A stretch of DNA of 64,000 nt from Novosphingobium barchaimii LL02 (GCF_001046635.1 NZ_KQ130452.1:253001-317000), one strand, 5' to 3'. Counted from the stretch's first letter, positions 1 through 9,269 are shown. The notes: generated by a model from the sequence alone, not told the origin. Numbers and translations are program-made.

Positions 1-1
1 G

Positions 2-2215
2 AAGAGCAGCTACGTCGATCCCTATACCGGCAAGCTGCTGGGCGAGGCGCGCGGGCAGGCGGTCTTCCGCTTCGTGAGGACGCTGCACCGCTGGCTGGCA
101 CTGCCGGGCGGCGGCAATGGCATCGGCCGCCAGATCACCGGTTTTTCCGCGATCGCGCTGATCTACTTCGCGCTTTCGGGGCTGTACCTGCGCTGGCCGC
201 GCAAGCCGCTGGACTGGCGCGCGTGGCTGGTGCTGGATTTTCGGATGTCGGGCCGCAACTTCTACCGCGCGCTTCATGCGGTGATCGGCGGCTGGGTACT
301 GATCGTCTACCTGCTCAGCGCGCTGACGGGTCTATGGTGGTCCTACGACTGGTATCGGCAGGGCGTCCTCTACGCGCTGACCGGCGAAGGCGCGCGCGAG
401 GAAAAGCACGACGACGACAAGCCGGCCGAGGGCGGGCAGCCCGCGCTGGCTCCGGCGTGGCGCAGTTTCCTGAAGGTGAGCGAGGGGCGTTTCGAGAACG
501 TGCGCATCACCGTCCCGCAAGGCGACCAGCCGGTGAAGTTGCGCGCCCTGCAACCCGGTGCCCGGCATGAGCGGATGACCGACGAATACAGCATCGACAG
601 CGCGACGGGCGAAGTGGTGAAGACGGACCTCTATGCGCAGCGCTCGCTGGGCAAGACGATCACCACCAGCATGTACGAAATCCACCGGGGCGCCTTCTTC
701 GGCATGGCCGGGCGGATCGTGCTGCTGGTTACCAGCCTGACGATGCCGCTGTTCACGATCACCGGGTTCCTGCTTTACTTCGCCCGGCGCCGCAAGAAGA
801 AGGCCCTGCGCGAACTGGATGCGGGATTGCCGGTTCAGCAGGGCGGCTCGTCCGACACGATCATCGTCCACGCCAGCCAAACCGGCGGGGCGATCCGCAT
901 GGCGCGCCTCACCGCTGCCGCGTTCGGCAACGCGCCCGTGGTGGCGCTCTCCCAACTGGACCCGGCGCAGTTGACCGGGACCAGGCGCGCGCTCTTCGTC
1001 ATCAGCACATATGGCGAAGGCGAACCGCCAGACACCGCGCGCGGCTTTGCGCAGCGGACGATGACGGCGCCCGCCCCGCTCGCGCATCTGGACTATGCCG
1101 TGCTGGCGCTGGGTGACCGCGAATATCCCGATTTCTGCGCTTTCGGTCATGCCGTCGACCACTGGCTCCATGCCGGCGGCGGCCAGCGCATGTTCGACAT
1201 GGTCGAGATGGACGGCGATGACGGCGATGCCCAGCGCCAGTGGCAGCAGCAGATCGTCGCCATCGGCGCGCGCGGCGACCTGCCTGACTGGGAGCCGCCC
1301 GCCTATGGCCGCTGGCGCCTGGCGGAGCGGCGCCATCTCAACCCCGGCAGCCAGGGCGGCGCGGCCTTCCACATCGCCCTGGAGCCGCTGGACGAAGACG
1401 CCGAGCATGACTGGCAGGCGGGTGACATCGCCGAAGTCGCGCCGCGTCATGACCCGGCGCGCGTCACTGCATGGCTGGCGGCAGCGGGCCTTGCCGGCGG
1501 CACCGAGGTTGACGGCATGACGCTGGCCGAGCACTTGTCGAATGCGATCCTGCCCGAACCGGGCGCGAGGTTTCCCGCCGATCCCGAAACCCTCGTCCGC
1601 GCGCTGCGACCCTTGCCGCACCGCGAATATTCGATCGCCTCGATCCCGGCGAACGGGCGGGTGCACCTGCTGGTGCGGCAGGTTCCTGGTGAGAATGGCG
1701 GCCTTGGCCTCGGCTCGGGCTGGCTCACCAGCCTTGCCCCCATCGGCAGCGAGATCGCGATGCGCCTTCGTGCCAATGCCAATTTCCGCCCGCCCGAAAC
1801 GCCCGGTCCGATGATCCTGATCGGCAACGGCACCGGTCTTGCCGGACTGCTCGCCCATTTGCGCCAGCGTGCGATTACGGAGGAAGGCCCCAACTGGCTG
1901 CTGTTCGGCGAGCGCAGCGAAGCGCTCGACGCGTTCCACGACGAGGAATTGCAAACCCTGCGCGCGGCGGGCGTCCTGAACCGGCTCGACCGCACCTGGT
2001 CGCGTGACGGCGACGAGCGCCGCTATGTGCAGGCCGCCGTCGCGGAAGCGGGCGCGGATATCGAACGCTGGGTGGACGACGGCGCCGCGATCTTCGTGTG
2101 CGGCAGCATCGAGGGCATGGCCCCCGCCGTCGATGCCGCCTTGCGCAGCGCACTGGGCGACGACCGGGTGGAAGCCATGGTCGAGGAAGGCCGCTACCGC
2201 CGCGATATCTACTAA
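2..2215 (+). CDS. PepSY membrane domain fused to flavodoxin and FAD/NAD(P)H reductase (5' end outside window)
   Basis: This is the C-terminal part of a membrane flavoprotein reductase; the reading frame is open to the left edge, so the start lies outside the window. The visible protein begins in a PepSY-type segment (YVDPYTGKLLG). It then has about three membrane helices, a flavodoxin-like FMN domain starting near the motif IIVHASQTGG, and a CysJ/P450-reductase-like module with an FAD motif (REYSIASIP) and a nucleotide motif (LIGNGTGLAG), ending in RYRRDIY. The family passes electrons from NAD(P)H through FAD and FMN to a membrane or periplasmic acceptor. Proteins of this build are often found with siderophore uptake genes and are presumed ferric reductases. 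Substrate is inferred; domain order is seen directly. Confidence 0.85.
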   Translation, partial: KSSYVDPYTGKLLGEARGQAVFRFVRTLHRWLALPGGGNGIGRQITGFSAIALIYFALSGLYLRWPRKPLDWRAWLVLDFRMSGRNFYRALHAVIGGWVLIVYLLSALTGLWWSYDWYRQGVLYALTGEGAREEKHDDDKPAEGGQPALAPAWRSFLKVSEGRFENVRITVPQGDQPVKLRALQPGARHERMTDEYSIDSATGEVVKTDLYAQRSLGKTITTSMYEIHRGAFFGMAGRIVLLVTSLTMPLFTITGFLLYFARRRKKKALRELDAGLPVQQGGSSDTIIVHASQTGGAIRMARLTAAAFGNAPVVALSQLDPAQLTGTRRALFVISTYGEGEPPDTARGFAQRTMTAPAPLAHLDYAVLALGDREYPDFCAFGHAVDHWLHAGGGQRMFDMVEMDGDDGDAQRQWQQQIVAIGARGDLPDWEPPAYGRWRLAERRHLNPGSQGGAAFHIALEPLDEDAEHDWQAGDIAEVAPRHDPARVTAWLAAAGLAGGTEVDGMTLAEHLSNAILPEPGARFPADPETLVRALRPLPHREYSIASIPANGRVHLLVRQVPGENGGLGLGSGWLTSLAPIGSEIAMRLRANANFRPPETPGPMILIGNGTGLAGLLAHLRQRAITEEGPNWLLFGERSEALDAFHDEELQTLRAAGVLNRLDRTWSRDGDERRYVQAAVAEAGADIERWVDDGAAIFVCGSIEGMAPAVDAALRSALGDDRVEAMVEEGRYRRDIY

Positions 2216-2380
2216 GGACAGGAAGCGATCAGTCGCATTTGCGCTGGGAGAGCAGCTATCGCAATACGGGCATGGCCGCTTTCAGGTGCAGTAGTGCTGC
2301 TTCGGAACGGCTGGACTTGGTGGTGAGCGGACATTTCGCAGAGCCGACGCTTCGGCATTGATCTTCGGATTCGATGGTTC

Positions 2381-2659
2381 TCAATGATGGAGCGAAGCCG
2401 TCCGGCGCTTGACCAACAGTACGACCAGTCCTGAAAGGACAACAGTTGCAATCCAAACGCTTGAGGTAATGAGAAGAGCCAGCGCCCCCATTCCTTCCCA
2501 ATCATTGTCCCGTCCAACAGCCAGGTACCTTGCAAGCAAAGCGACGACGGGGATGAAAGCTGTCGCAAGCAGTGAAAAGGTGGGGCGTGATCTCGATAGG
2601 AGAGCAGCTATTCCCCCAGCGATTGCCGCTGTGACGCATATCGTGATGATGACACCCAT
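2381..2659 (-). CDS. small three-helix membrane protein, unknown function
   Basis: A 92-residue protein with three hydrophobic stretches: residues about 2-22, 30-48 and 58-80, the last followed by a basic tail (VKRRTASLHH). The start was chosen because GGAGAAGG lies just upstream of this ATG. A longer frame begins 19 codons earlier but that extension is hydrophilic and has no good ribosome site. It stands alone between two unrelated genes. I do not recognise the family. Only the membrane topology can be supported. Confidence 0.5.
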   Translation of the reverse strand: MGVIITICVTAAIAGGIAALLSRSRPTFSLLATAFIPVVALLARYLAVGRDNDWEGMGALALLITSSVWIATVVLSGLVVLLVKRRTASLHH

Positions 2660-2778
2660 TGCGCCTTCTCCGTCCTGCGAAGCGTGTAGACTGCCGCTAA
2701 CTCGCATCGACCGCAAGGGGGCGTAACCGGAAGGTCTGTTCTAGCGGCGGCTTCAACGGGTAACGGCGTTCGCGGTCA

Positions 2779-3267
2779 CTATTCGATCGCGACGGAAGTT
2801 TCCGTTTTCACCCGGTCCAGCGCGACGAGGGTGCGGAAGCGTTCGGCGAGGTCGCTGTCGGAGAACAGGCGGCGCGTCAGGGCTTCGTAGGCGCGCATGT
2901 CGCGCGTGACGATGACCAGTACCATGCTCACCCCGCCGGTGACGTAGTAGCACTGCTGCACCTCGGGCGTTGCGCCGAACAGGCGCTTGGCCGCGTCCAC
3001 CGTCGCGGTGCGTTCGTCCCGCAGGTGAACTTCGACCACGGCGGTGATCGTCAGCCCCAGTGCATCGGGGTTCACCACGGCGACATTGCGGGCGATGATC
3101 CCGGCTTCCTCCATGGCCGCGATCCGGCGCTGCACGGCGGCGGCGGACAGGTTCACCTCCTGCCCGATCGTGCGCTGCGGTGTCTTGTTGTCGCGCTGGA
3201 GCACGCGCAGGATCGCCTTGTCGAAGGCATCGGGAACGCGGGCGGGGGAGGCAGGCGATTTAGGCAT
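2779..3267 (-). CDS. Lrp/AsnC family transcriptional regulator
   Basis: A 162-residue regulator of normal length for the family. Residues about 14-62 form the AsnC-type winged helix (RTIGQEVNLSAAAVQRRIA followed by MEEAGII). The remainder is the RAM ligand-binding domain (TAVVEVHL, then CYYVTGGVSMVLVI). Family members bind amino acids and often control a divergent transporter. Here the neighbour transcribed the other way is an EamA exporter only 57 bp away, so the two very likely form a regulator-exporter pair sharing that promoter region. An amino acid ligand is an inference. Confidence 0.9.
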   Translation of the reverse strand: MPKSPASPARVPDAFDKAILRVLQRDNKTPQRTIGQEVNLSAAAVQRRIAAMEEAGIIARNVAVVNPDALGLTITAVVEVHLRDERTATVDAAKRLFGATPEVQQCYYVTGGVSMVLVIVTRDMRAYEALTRRLFSDSDLAERFRTLVALDRVKTETSVAIE

Positions 3268-3324
3268 AGCCGGGTTTTTGTTGCACCGGGAAGGCAAATC
3301 AAGAGCACATTGCTTGCGCGGGTG

Positions 3325-4350
3325 ATGATAAAACCCGCAGCGAACCTGATAATGAGCATGAAACCGATGATGTCCGCCTCGAACAGTTCCGCCTCGAATA
3401 CCGCGACCGGGCGTGACGGCACCTCGCTTGGCGTCGCCTGCGGGGTGGGGGCGGGGGCGCTGTGGGGGCTGGTTTTCCTGGCGCCGGAACTGGCGCATAC
3501 CTTCAGTCCGCTGCAACTGACGGTGGGGCGCTATCTGTCCTATGGCTTGATCGCCGCAGTGCTGCTGGCGCCGCGCTGGCGGCGGTTGCTGCCCCGGATC
3601 GGGCGGCGCGAATGGCTGTCGTTGATGTGGCTCTCGCTGGCCGGCAACACGGTCTATTACATCCTGCTGGCGAGCGCGGTGCAGATCGGCGGTATCGCCA
3701 TGACCTCGCTGGTGATCGGTTTCCTGCCCGTGGCGGTGACGATCATCGGCAGCCGGGATCATGGCGCGGTGCCGTTGGGGCGGCTCGCACCGTCGCTGGC
3801 GCTATGCATTGCCGGCGCGGTGTGCATCGGCTGGCAGGCGATCGCGGCGCCGGCCTCGGGGTCGGTGACGGCGCAGCTTGCCGGCCTTGCCTGCGCCATC
3901 GGTGCGCTGGTCTCCTGGACCGGCTATGCGGTGGGCAACAGCCGCTGCCTGGGCCGTCTGGGCGAAGTGTCGGTCCACGACTGGAACCTGCTGACCGGGG
4001 TGGTCACCGGGGCGCAGAACCTGCTGTTGCTGCCGGTCCTGCTTCTGGTGCCGACGGCGGCGAACGGGGCGCGCGAATGGGCGACGTTCGCGGGGGTCTC
4101 GCTCGGCTCGGCGGTCCTGGCCTCGATGGGCGGCAACGCGCTGTGGAACCGGATGAGCCGGCTGCTGCCGCTGACCATGGTGGGGCAGATGATCCTGTTC
4201 GAGACCCTGTTCGCGCTGGTCTATGGCTTTGCGTGGGAGCAGCGGCTGCCGACCGTGCTGGAAGCGGGCGCATTCGTGCTGCTGGCGCTGAGCGTGATGT
4301 CGTGCATCGCCGGGCACCGGAAGCCGGCGGTCGGGGCGGCTGCGGGGTAG
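3325..4350 (+). CDS. EamA/DMT superfamily inner-membrane transporter
   Basis: A 341-residue protein with about ten hydrophobic helices arranged as two EamA repeats, ending in a short basic tail. Motifs typical of the drug/metabolite transporter superfamily are visible, such as GALWGLVFLAPEL in helix 1 and the late GNALWNRMSRLLPL. Such proteins export amino acids, other metabolites or toxic compounds. The start is uncertain: several ATG codons lie between the chosen one and base 3370 and none has a clear ribosome site. Pairing with the divergent Lrp-type gene suggests amino acid efflux. Confidence 0.85.
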   Translation: MIKPAANLIMSMKPMMSASNSSASNTATGRDGTSLGVACGVGAGALWGLVFLAPELAHTFSPLQLTVGRYLSYGLIAAVLLAPRWRRLLPRIGRREWLSLMWLSLAGNTVYYILLASAVQIGGIAMTSLVIGFLPVAVTIIGSRDHGAVPLGRLAPSLALCIAGAVCIGWQAIAAPASGSVTAQLAGLACAIGALVSWTGYAVGNSRCLGRLGEVSVHDWNLLTGVVTGAQNLLLLPVLLLVPTAANGAREWATFAGVSLGSAVLASMGGNALWNRMSRLLPLTMVGQMILFETLFALVYGFAWEQRLPTVLEAGAFVLLALSVMSCIAGHRKPAVGAAAG

Positions 4351-4533
4351 TCCTGAAGGCAATCCGCCTGCGGTCATTTTCCTACCCGCCCGCGCGCTGC
4401 TACATTCGCGCAGGTTCTTTCACATCGTCGAAAACACGCCCGTCCAATCGCTTAATGAACGTGTCCACGCGCATGACTTTCATCAACTAAACCTCTTTTC
4501 GCCAACCCGCCGCCCAGCGTGGTCCGTCAGCCG

Positions 4534-5775
4534 TCAAATAATCTTTGCCTCCCGCAGCGCGTTGATCCGCGCTTTGTCGTAGCCCAGTTCGCCAAGGATC
4601 TCGGCGGTATGTTCGCCCAGCATCGGCGGGGCCATGCGGATCGTGGCAGGGCTTTGCGACATCTGCGCGAGCGGGCTGGCGATGAGGTCCACCGTGCCGC
4701 TTTCGGCATAGGCATGGGGGGTGGCGGCCCGAAGGCCCCGGTGCCGGACCTGCGGATCTTCCCAGACGTCCGCCAGTTCGTTGTAGCGCGCCGCCGGGAT
4801 GCCCGCCCCGTCCAGCATCGCCTGCACTTCCAGGGTGGGGAAGCGGCGGCTCCAGGAATTGATGATCTCCATCAGTTCGGCGCGGTTGGTCTTGCCGCGT
4901 TTCAGGTTGCTGTCGAAGCGCGGGTCTTCGTTCAGCTCGGGCTGCTCCATCAGCACGGTCAGGCGGCGCCAGTGTTCGTCGGTTCCGGCGGTGAGGTAGA
5001 TGATGCCGTCGGCGCAGTATATCAGATCGGCCGGGCCGCCGCCGTTGCCGCCATTGCCCAGGCGCGGCGGAGCGCTGCCGCTGATGAGATAGTCCTGCAT
5101 GATGTGGCTGACCATCGCCACGGAACTGTCGAGGAGCGCGATGTCGATGTACTGCCCCTCTCCGGTGCGGTTCCGGTACATCAGGGCGCCCATGATCGCG
5201 AGCGCGGTGTTGTGGCCGGTCACGAAGTCGACAAGGCTGGGCCCGGTCTTGAGCGGGCCGCCGCCGGGCTGGCCTTCGGGTACGCCGGTGACGGCCATCA
5301 TGCCCCCGGTCGCCTGGAACAGCCCGTCGTAGCCGGGCAGCGCCGCCATCGGCCCGGTCTGCCCGAACCCGGTGACCGAGCAGTAGATAAGGCCGGGGTT
5401 GATCTCTCGCAGGCTTTCATAATCAAGGCCGAAGCGCTTGAGATCGCCCACTTTGTAGTTCTCGATCAGGACGTCTGCGGTCCTGACCAGTTCTCGCAGG
5501 ATCGCCTGCCCCTCGGGCTTGGAATGGTTGAGCGTGACCGAGCGTTTGTTGCGGTTGGATACGGTGAAGAAGCTGGAATGGCGCGTCTCGATCCCGTCCT
5601 TGCCGGGCACCCATGAGAAGCCATAGCCGCGCCCGTCGTCACCCACGCCGGGGCGCTCGATCTTGATGACGTCGGCGCCCAGGTCGCCAAGGATCTGGGC
5701 GCCCACGGGAGCCGCGAAAACGCGGCTCATGTCGATGACGCGGATGCCTGAAAGGGCTGCTTTGCTGGTGGCCAT
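4534..5775 (-). CDS. CaiB/BaiF family (class III) CoA transferase
   Basis: A 413-residue protein, normal for family III CoA transferases. The N-terminal motif GIRVIDMSRVFAAPVGAQIL, the block RNKRSVTLN, the PGYDGLFQATGGMM stretch and the likely catalytic aspartate D183 in LVDFVTG are all present. These enzymes move CoA between carboxylic acids via an aspartyl-CoA thioester, commonly activating acids for degradation or racemisation. The acyl substrate cannot be read from sequence. It is divergent from an SDR across a 157-bp gap, which suggests a shared pathway. Confidence 0.9.
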   Translation of the reverse strand: MATSKAALSGIRVIDMSRVFAAPVGAQILGDLGADVIKIERPGVGDDGRGYGFSWVPGKDGIETRHSSFFTVSNRNKRSVTLNHSKPEGQAILRELVRTADVLIENYKVGDLKRFGLDYESLREINPGLIYCSVTGFGQTGPMAALPGYDGLFQATGGMMAVTGVPEGQPGGGPLKTGPSLVDFVTGHNTALAIMGALMYRNRTGEGQYIDIALLDSSVAMVSHIMQDYLISGSAPPRLGNGGNGGGPADLIYCADGIIYLTAGTDEHWRRLTVLMEQPELNEDPRFDSNLKRGKTNRAELMEIINSWSRRFPTLEVQAMLDGAGIPAARYNELADVWEDPQVRHRGLRAATPHAYAESGTVDLIASPLAQMSQSPATIRMAPPMLGEHTAEILGELGYDKARINALREAKII

Positions 5776-5932
5776 GATGTCTGTCGCTGTTCCGGTGAAG
5801 CCCTTGCCTAACCAGCGCGGCGGCGGCGGCAAAGGCGGGGCGGGGCAATACCGCCGGGGCGGTTCGACGATGGGGAACACGGCGGCTAACACGGAGAAGC
5901 AGACGGTAATTTTCCGGCGGAGGACAGGCAGA

Positions 5933-6715
5933 GTGAAGGTAGCGATCATCACGGGCGCAGGCAGCGGCATTGGCCTCGAAACCGCGAAGATCCTGCACGG
6001 GCAAGGCTTCGCCGTGGTTGGCGTGGGCCGTTCGAAGGACAAGCTGGCGGCGCTGGAAGCCGCGATCGGCAACCCCGATCACGTTCTGGCGATCAGTGCC
6101 GACCTGACCGACCCGGCGGCTCCCAGGTCTATCGTGGAGCAGGCGCTGGCGCGCTTCGGGCGGATCGATGCCCTGGTCAACAACGCCGGCGTGGGCAGCC
6201 CCAGGCCGCTCGACGAAACCGACGACGAGACGCTGGACGATTTTCTCGACATCATGCTGGTCGCCCCGTTTCGCCTCTGCCGCGACGTGATCCCCCACCT
6301 TGGCGAGGGCGCCAGTGTGGTCAATGTGACAAGCACTTTCGCCCATATCGGCGGGCGGCGCGGCGGCGCCTATTCAGCGGCGAAGGGCGGGCTCAAATCG
6401 ATGACCGAGCATATGGCCTGCGAATATGGCCCGCGCGGCATCCGCTCCAACTGCGTGGCGCCGGGCGTGACGATGACCGACATGGTGCGCCACCGCTTCG
6501 AGGACGAAGGCTTCAAGCGCGCCAACGTCGAGACGACGCCTTACCCGCGCCTCGCCCAGCCGGAGGACGTGGCATCGGTCATCGCTTTCCTGTGCCTGCC
6601 GGGAAGCGAGATGATCAACGGCCAGTCGATCGTGGTGGACGGCGGCTGGTCGGCGACGAAGTACCTCAGCCCGCGCGTTACCCGCACGACTTGGGTGGAG
6701 CCGGAACAGGTCTGA
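5933..6715 (+). CDS. short-chain dehydrogenase/reductase (SDR)
   Basis: A 260-residue classical SDR. The N-terminal Rossmann motif TGAGSGIG, the NNAG motif, and the catalytic serine followed by YSAAK are all present, and the C-terminus shows the usual INGQSIVVDGGW block. It begins at a GTG preceded by GGAGG at a spacing of nine bases, which decided the start. These enzymes oxidise alcohols or reduce ketones with NAD(P). Its position back to back with a CoA transferase gene suggests a CoA-ester or acid catabolic step, substrate unknown. Confidence 0.9.
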   Translation: MKVAIITGAGSGIGLETAKILHGQGFAVVGVGRSKDKLAALEAAIGNPDHVLAISADLTDPAAPRSIVEQALARFGRIDALVNNAGVGSPRPLDETDDETLDDFLDIMLVAPFRLCRDVIPHLGEGASVVNVTSTFAHIGGRRGGAYSAAKGGLKSMTEHMACEYGPRGIRSNCVAPGVTMTDMVRHRFEDEGFKRANVETTPYPRLAQPEDVASVIAFLCLPGSEMINGQSIVVDGGWSATKYLSPRVTRTTWVEPEQV

Positions 6716-6718
6716 AGG

Positions 6719-7642
6719 TTACGCCGCGACGCGCAGGATGCTGGTGCCGCTTTTCTTTGCAGAGTAAAGCGCAAGGTCTGCGGCTGCGAAGATTTCCTCA
6801 GGCGTGCGCCGCCCCTCGCCGCCGGTAAAGGCAAGGCCAACGCTGACGCCGACGGGGATCGACGTGCCGTGCCAATCGACGCTGCGGATCAGGGTGGTCA
6901 TCCGGCGGCGCAGAGCGCTCTCGACGGAGAAGGCGGGCAGAGTCTCAGGCAGGAGCATCGCGAATTCGTCACCGCCGATACGGGCGATCAGGCGGGCCTG
7001 CGGGAAGGCAGAGGCAAGGCGCTGGCCGAAGCGCGCGATGCAGGCATCGCCGGCAGCATGGCCCCAGCGATCGTTGATTTCCTTGAAATTGTTGAGGTCG
7101 AAGATTGCGAGGGCACCGATCCGTGCCAGTGCCTCGGACCCGGCCGGCAGGTCCAGGAATTCGGCGTGGAAACGGGCGCGGTTGCCAAGGCCGGTCAGGG
7201 CGTCGTTCTCGGCCATCCGGCGTAGTTGCTGCCATTGCTGGCGCTCCTGGGTGATGTCCTGCTTCATGCCGTAAAGCATCACTGCACGGCCGTTCTCGAC
7301 GTGCGTGGCGGCGGTCAGTCGAATCCAGCGCAGATCGCCGCCCGGCTGGCGGATTTCGGCTTCCATCGAAAAGCTCGAACGGTCCCGGATGGCCTGTGCG
7401 CGCAGCCGTTCCATCGTTTCGCGTGATTCCTCGCAGTAGAGCGAGACGCTATCGCCCCGTTCGACATAGACATCGCGTGGGATACCAAAGATGTCGAAGA
7501 CACCATCGGTCCATTCCAGACCTTGTTTGTCCAGATCGAAGCACCAGGCGCTCATCCCGACAAGCGCTGCCGCCTGCGCGACAAGGCGGCCGTCGGTGAG
7601 CGGCTGAATGCCCCTTCGATGCCGGTCGGCCTGCAGGTACAC
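6719..7642 (-). CDS. PAS-GGDEF diguanylate cyclase
   Basis: A 307-residue soluble protein. Residues about 20-130 form a PAS sensor domain (MSAWCFDLDKQGLEWTDGVF, then a PAC-like MKQDITQERQQW). Residues about 140-305 form a GGDEF domain with DALTGLGNR and an intact RIGGDEFAML active site. It should therefore make cyclic di-GMP in response to a signal sensed by PAS. The RxxD inhibitory site expected five residues before GGDEF is absent, so product inhibition is probably lost. The start codon is GTG with AAGGGG upstream. The stop is four bases from the convergent SDR stop. Confidence 0.9.
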   Translation of the reverse strand: MYLQADRHRRGIQPLTDGRLVAQAAALVGMSAWCFDLDKQGLEWTDGVFDIFGIPRDVYVERGDSVSLYCEESRETMERLRAQAIRDRSSFSMEAEIRQPGGDLRWIRLTAATHVENGRAVMLYGMKQDITQERQQWQQLRRMAENDALTGLGNRARFHAEFLDLPAGSEALARIGALAIFDLNNFKEINDRWGHAAGDACIARFGQRLASAFPQARLIARIGGDEFAMLLPETLPAFSVESALRRRMTTLIRSVDWHGTSIPVGVSVGLAFTGGEGRRTPEEIFAAADLALYSAKKSGTSILRVAA

Positions 7643-7774
7643 GATTGCCCCTTCGTTGGCTCATCGCCAATCCGATGAATTCACAGTCACTTACGAGATT
7701 AAGGTAAATGGTTTGCTAACGGCATGGAACCGTTTGTTGCCAGCGGATGATGCTTTGCGGCCAAGGATCGGCGG

Positions 7775-7975
7775 TCACCAAGGCCTGCGCGCCTTACGAT
7801 GACTCCTGAAACGGAAAAATATGGCAGCGACGATGATCCAGCGTATCCACCATATCGGTATGATTTCTGCGATTCCGGGTGGATGAAGCGGTCCCGCTGC
7901 GAAGCGCCGCCCTCCGATCTTGACCGGCCGCTTCGGGCCACCGACCGCGGTCTTTTCGACGCCGGCTTCGGGCAT
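7775..7975 (-). CDS. candidate 66-residue membrane protein
   Basis: A short open frame in the 425-bp gap between the GGDEF gene and the LacI-like gene. It has an ATG with GGAG about nine bases upstream. The product has a hydrophilic, Gly/Pro-rich N-terminal half, one hydrophobic segment near residues 38-53 (IPIWWIRWIIVAAIFF) and a basic C-terminus (RFRSHRKARRPW), consistent with one membrane helix following the positive-inside rule. I do not recognise it. It could be chance coding. The rest of the gap holds nothing I can name. Confidence 0.35.
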   Translation of the reverse strand: MPEAGVEKTAVGGPKRPVKIGGRRFAAGPLHPPGIAEIIPIWWIRWIIVAAIFFRFRSHRKARRPW

Positions 7976-8067
7976 TGACGGACGCTCCAAGGCTACTGAC
8001 GCTGTTGAGCGTCTAGCTCCTTGCCTGCGTGCCCTATCCGACTGAACCGATGGGTGGGAGGCCGCGT

Positions 8068-9093
8068 TCAGGTGAGCGGGGCGACGCTGCTGCGTACCAC
8101 TAATTCTGTTTTGAACAGCACATCGGGCCCCGAATGTCCGCCCTGTCTGATGGTCTGCGCGGCTTCTCGTCCCATGGTGCTCCAGGGGATGCGCATCGTT
8201 GTCAGCGGCGGGACGGCGCGCCTTGCCGGCGCGGTGTCGTTGAAGCCGGCAACCGAGAGGTCTGCGGGGACTGTTACCCCCATCTGCGCCGCAGCGTGGA
8301 GGACGCCCAGGGCCATCTCGTCGTTCGATGCGAGAATGGCACTGGGGCGAGGGCTTATTTCGAGCAGGAGCCGCCCGGCTTCGATCCCCGATGCGAAGGA
8401 GTTGTCACCTGCCACGATCAGCGCCGGCCCACGGTCGAGCCCGTTGTCAGCCATGGCGTCGAGATAGCCCAGTTCGCGCTGCCGGGCGCTGAGCAGGTCT
8501 TCTGGTCCGGCTACGAAGCCGATCCGGCGGTGCCCGTGCCCTATCAACCAGGCTGTCAGCTGGACCGCAGCACCGCGCTCGTCGCAGAGGAGGCCGTGCT
8601 GGGCCGCCGCAAGATAGCCTCTGCGGGGGCCGATGCGGACGCAGGCCACTTTTCCCGCGCTGCACAAGCCCGCCAGATCCTCGCGTTCGGCAAGTGAGGG
8701 CAGCAGTACGATCCCTGCTGGACGATAGCGTTTGAGAAAGGCGCTCAGGCGCGCCGCTGCCACATCCGCAGTTATGGGTTGCAGGACCAGAGCCAATTCG
8801 CTGTCCGCCAGCGCGTCGCTCATCCCGGTTTGAACTTCGGCGAGAATGTCGCGGTCGAGGCCATCGTGGATCAGCGCAAGGAGAGGGTTTCGTCGCAGCG
8901 CCGGGGCAGGTGGTCCCGCGCGCAGCTGGGTTTCGGGAGCGATGGCTGCTCGTTCGATTGCCGAGGTTGACCTGGCGCGCGGCGGTTCACGCGCCGGGGC
9001 GGCATCTTGCGCCGTTGGCGCTACGTGCTTGGTATGGAGGCCCGAAACGCTGGCGATGTCGTCGGTCTCGTCTCGCGCGTTGGTGATGGTCAT
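8068..9093 (-). CDS. LacI-family regulator-like protein with degraded HTH
   Basis: A 341-residue protein. Residues about 75-340 match the periplasmic-binding-protein-like sensor domain of LacI/GalR regulators (GIVLLPSLAERE, then GHGHRRIGFVAGPEDL, ILASNDEMALGVLHAA, SVAGFNDTAPARRAVPPLTT). The N-terminus can be laid ungapped on a LacI HTH (DIASVSGLHTKHV, then a PPRARSTSAIERA hinge region). However the recognition helix that normally reads TVSRVLN is replaced by HVAPTAQ and the hinge is Pro/Ala-rich. DNA binding by the usual mode is doubtful. No sugar-use genes adjoin it, so no target is suggested. Confidence 0.75.
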   Translation of the reverse strand: MTITNARDETDDIASVSGLHTKHVAPTAQDAAPAREPPRARSTSAIERAAIAPETQLRAGPPAPALRRNPLLALIHDGLDRDILAEVQTGMSDALADSELALVLQPITADVAAARLSAFLKRYRPAGIVLLPSLAEREDLAGLCSAGKVACVRIGPRRGYLAAAQHGLLCDERGAAVQLTAWLIGHGHRRIGFVAGPEDLLSARQRELGYLDAMADNGLDRGPALIVAGDNSFASGIEAGRLLLEISPRPSAILASNDEMALGVLHAAAQMGVTVPADLSVAGFNDTAPARRAVPPLTTMRIPWSTMGREAAQTIRQGGHSGPDVLFKTELVVRSSVAPLT

Positions 9094-9269
9094 CCGCCGA
9101 TCTTCGGCGGCGCCGGCCGCATCACCAACCCCAGTCTGCTCCGAAATGGGGGGCAAGCGCGTTACCCTCTGTTACAACCGCGTGATTGCAGAGCAGTGAC
9201 AAGCCGCCTATTGAGCCGGCGAAAGAACCCTCGGCCATCCTGCCGTGCGGTCCATCGTCACGGAAAGAG

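Noticed and set aside
332-1954. 540-codon open frame antisense to the PepSY reductase
   Set aside because: High-GC shadow frame with composition of a mirrored gene and no domain; the sense protein has clear motifs.
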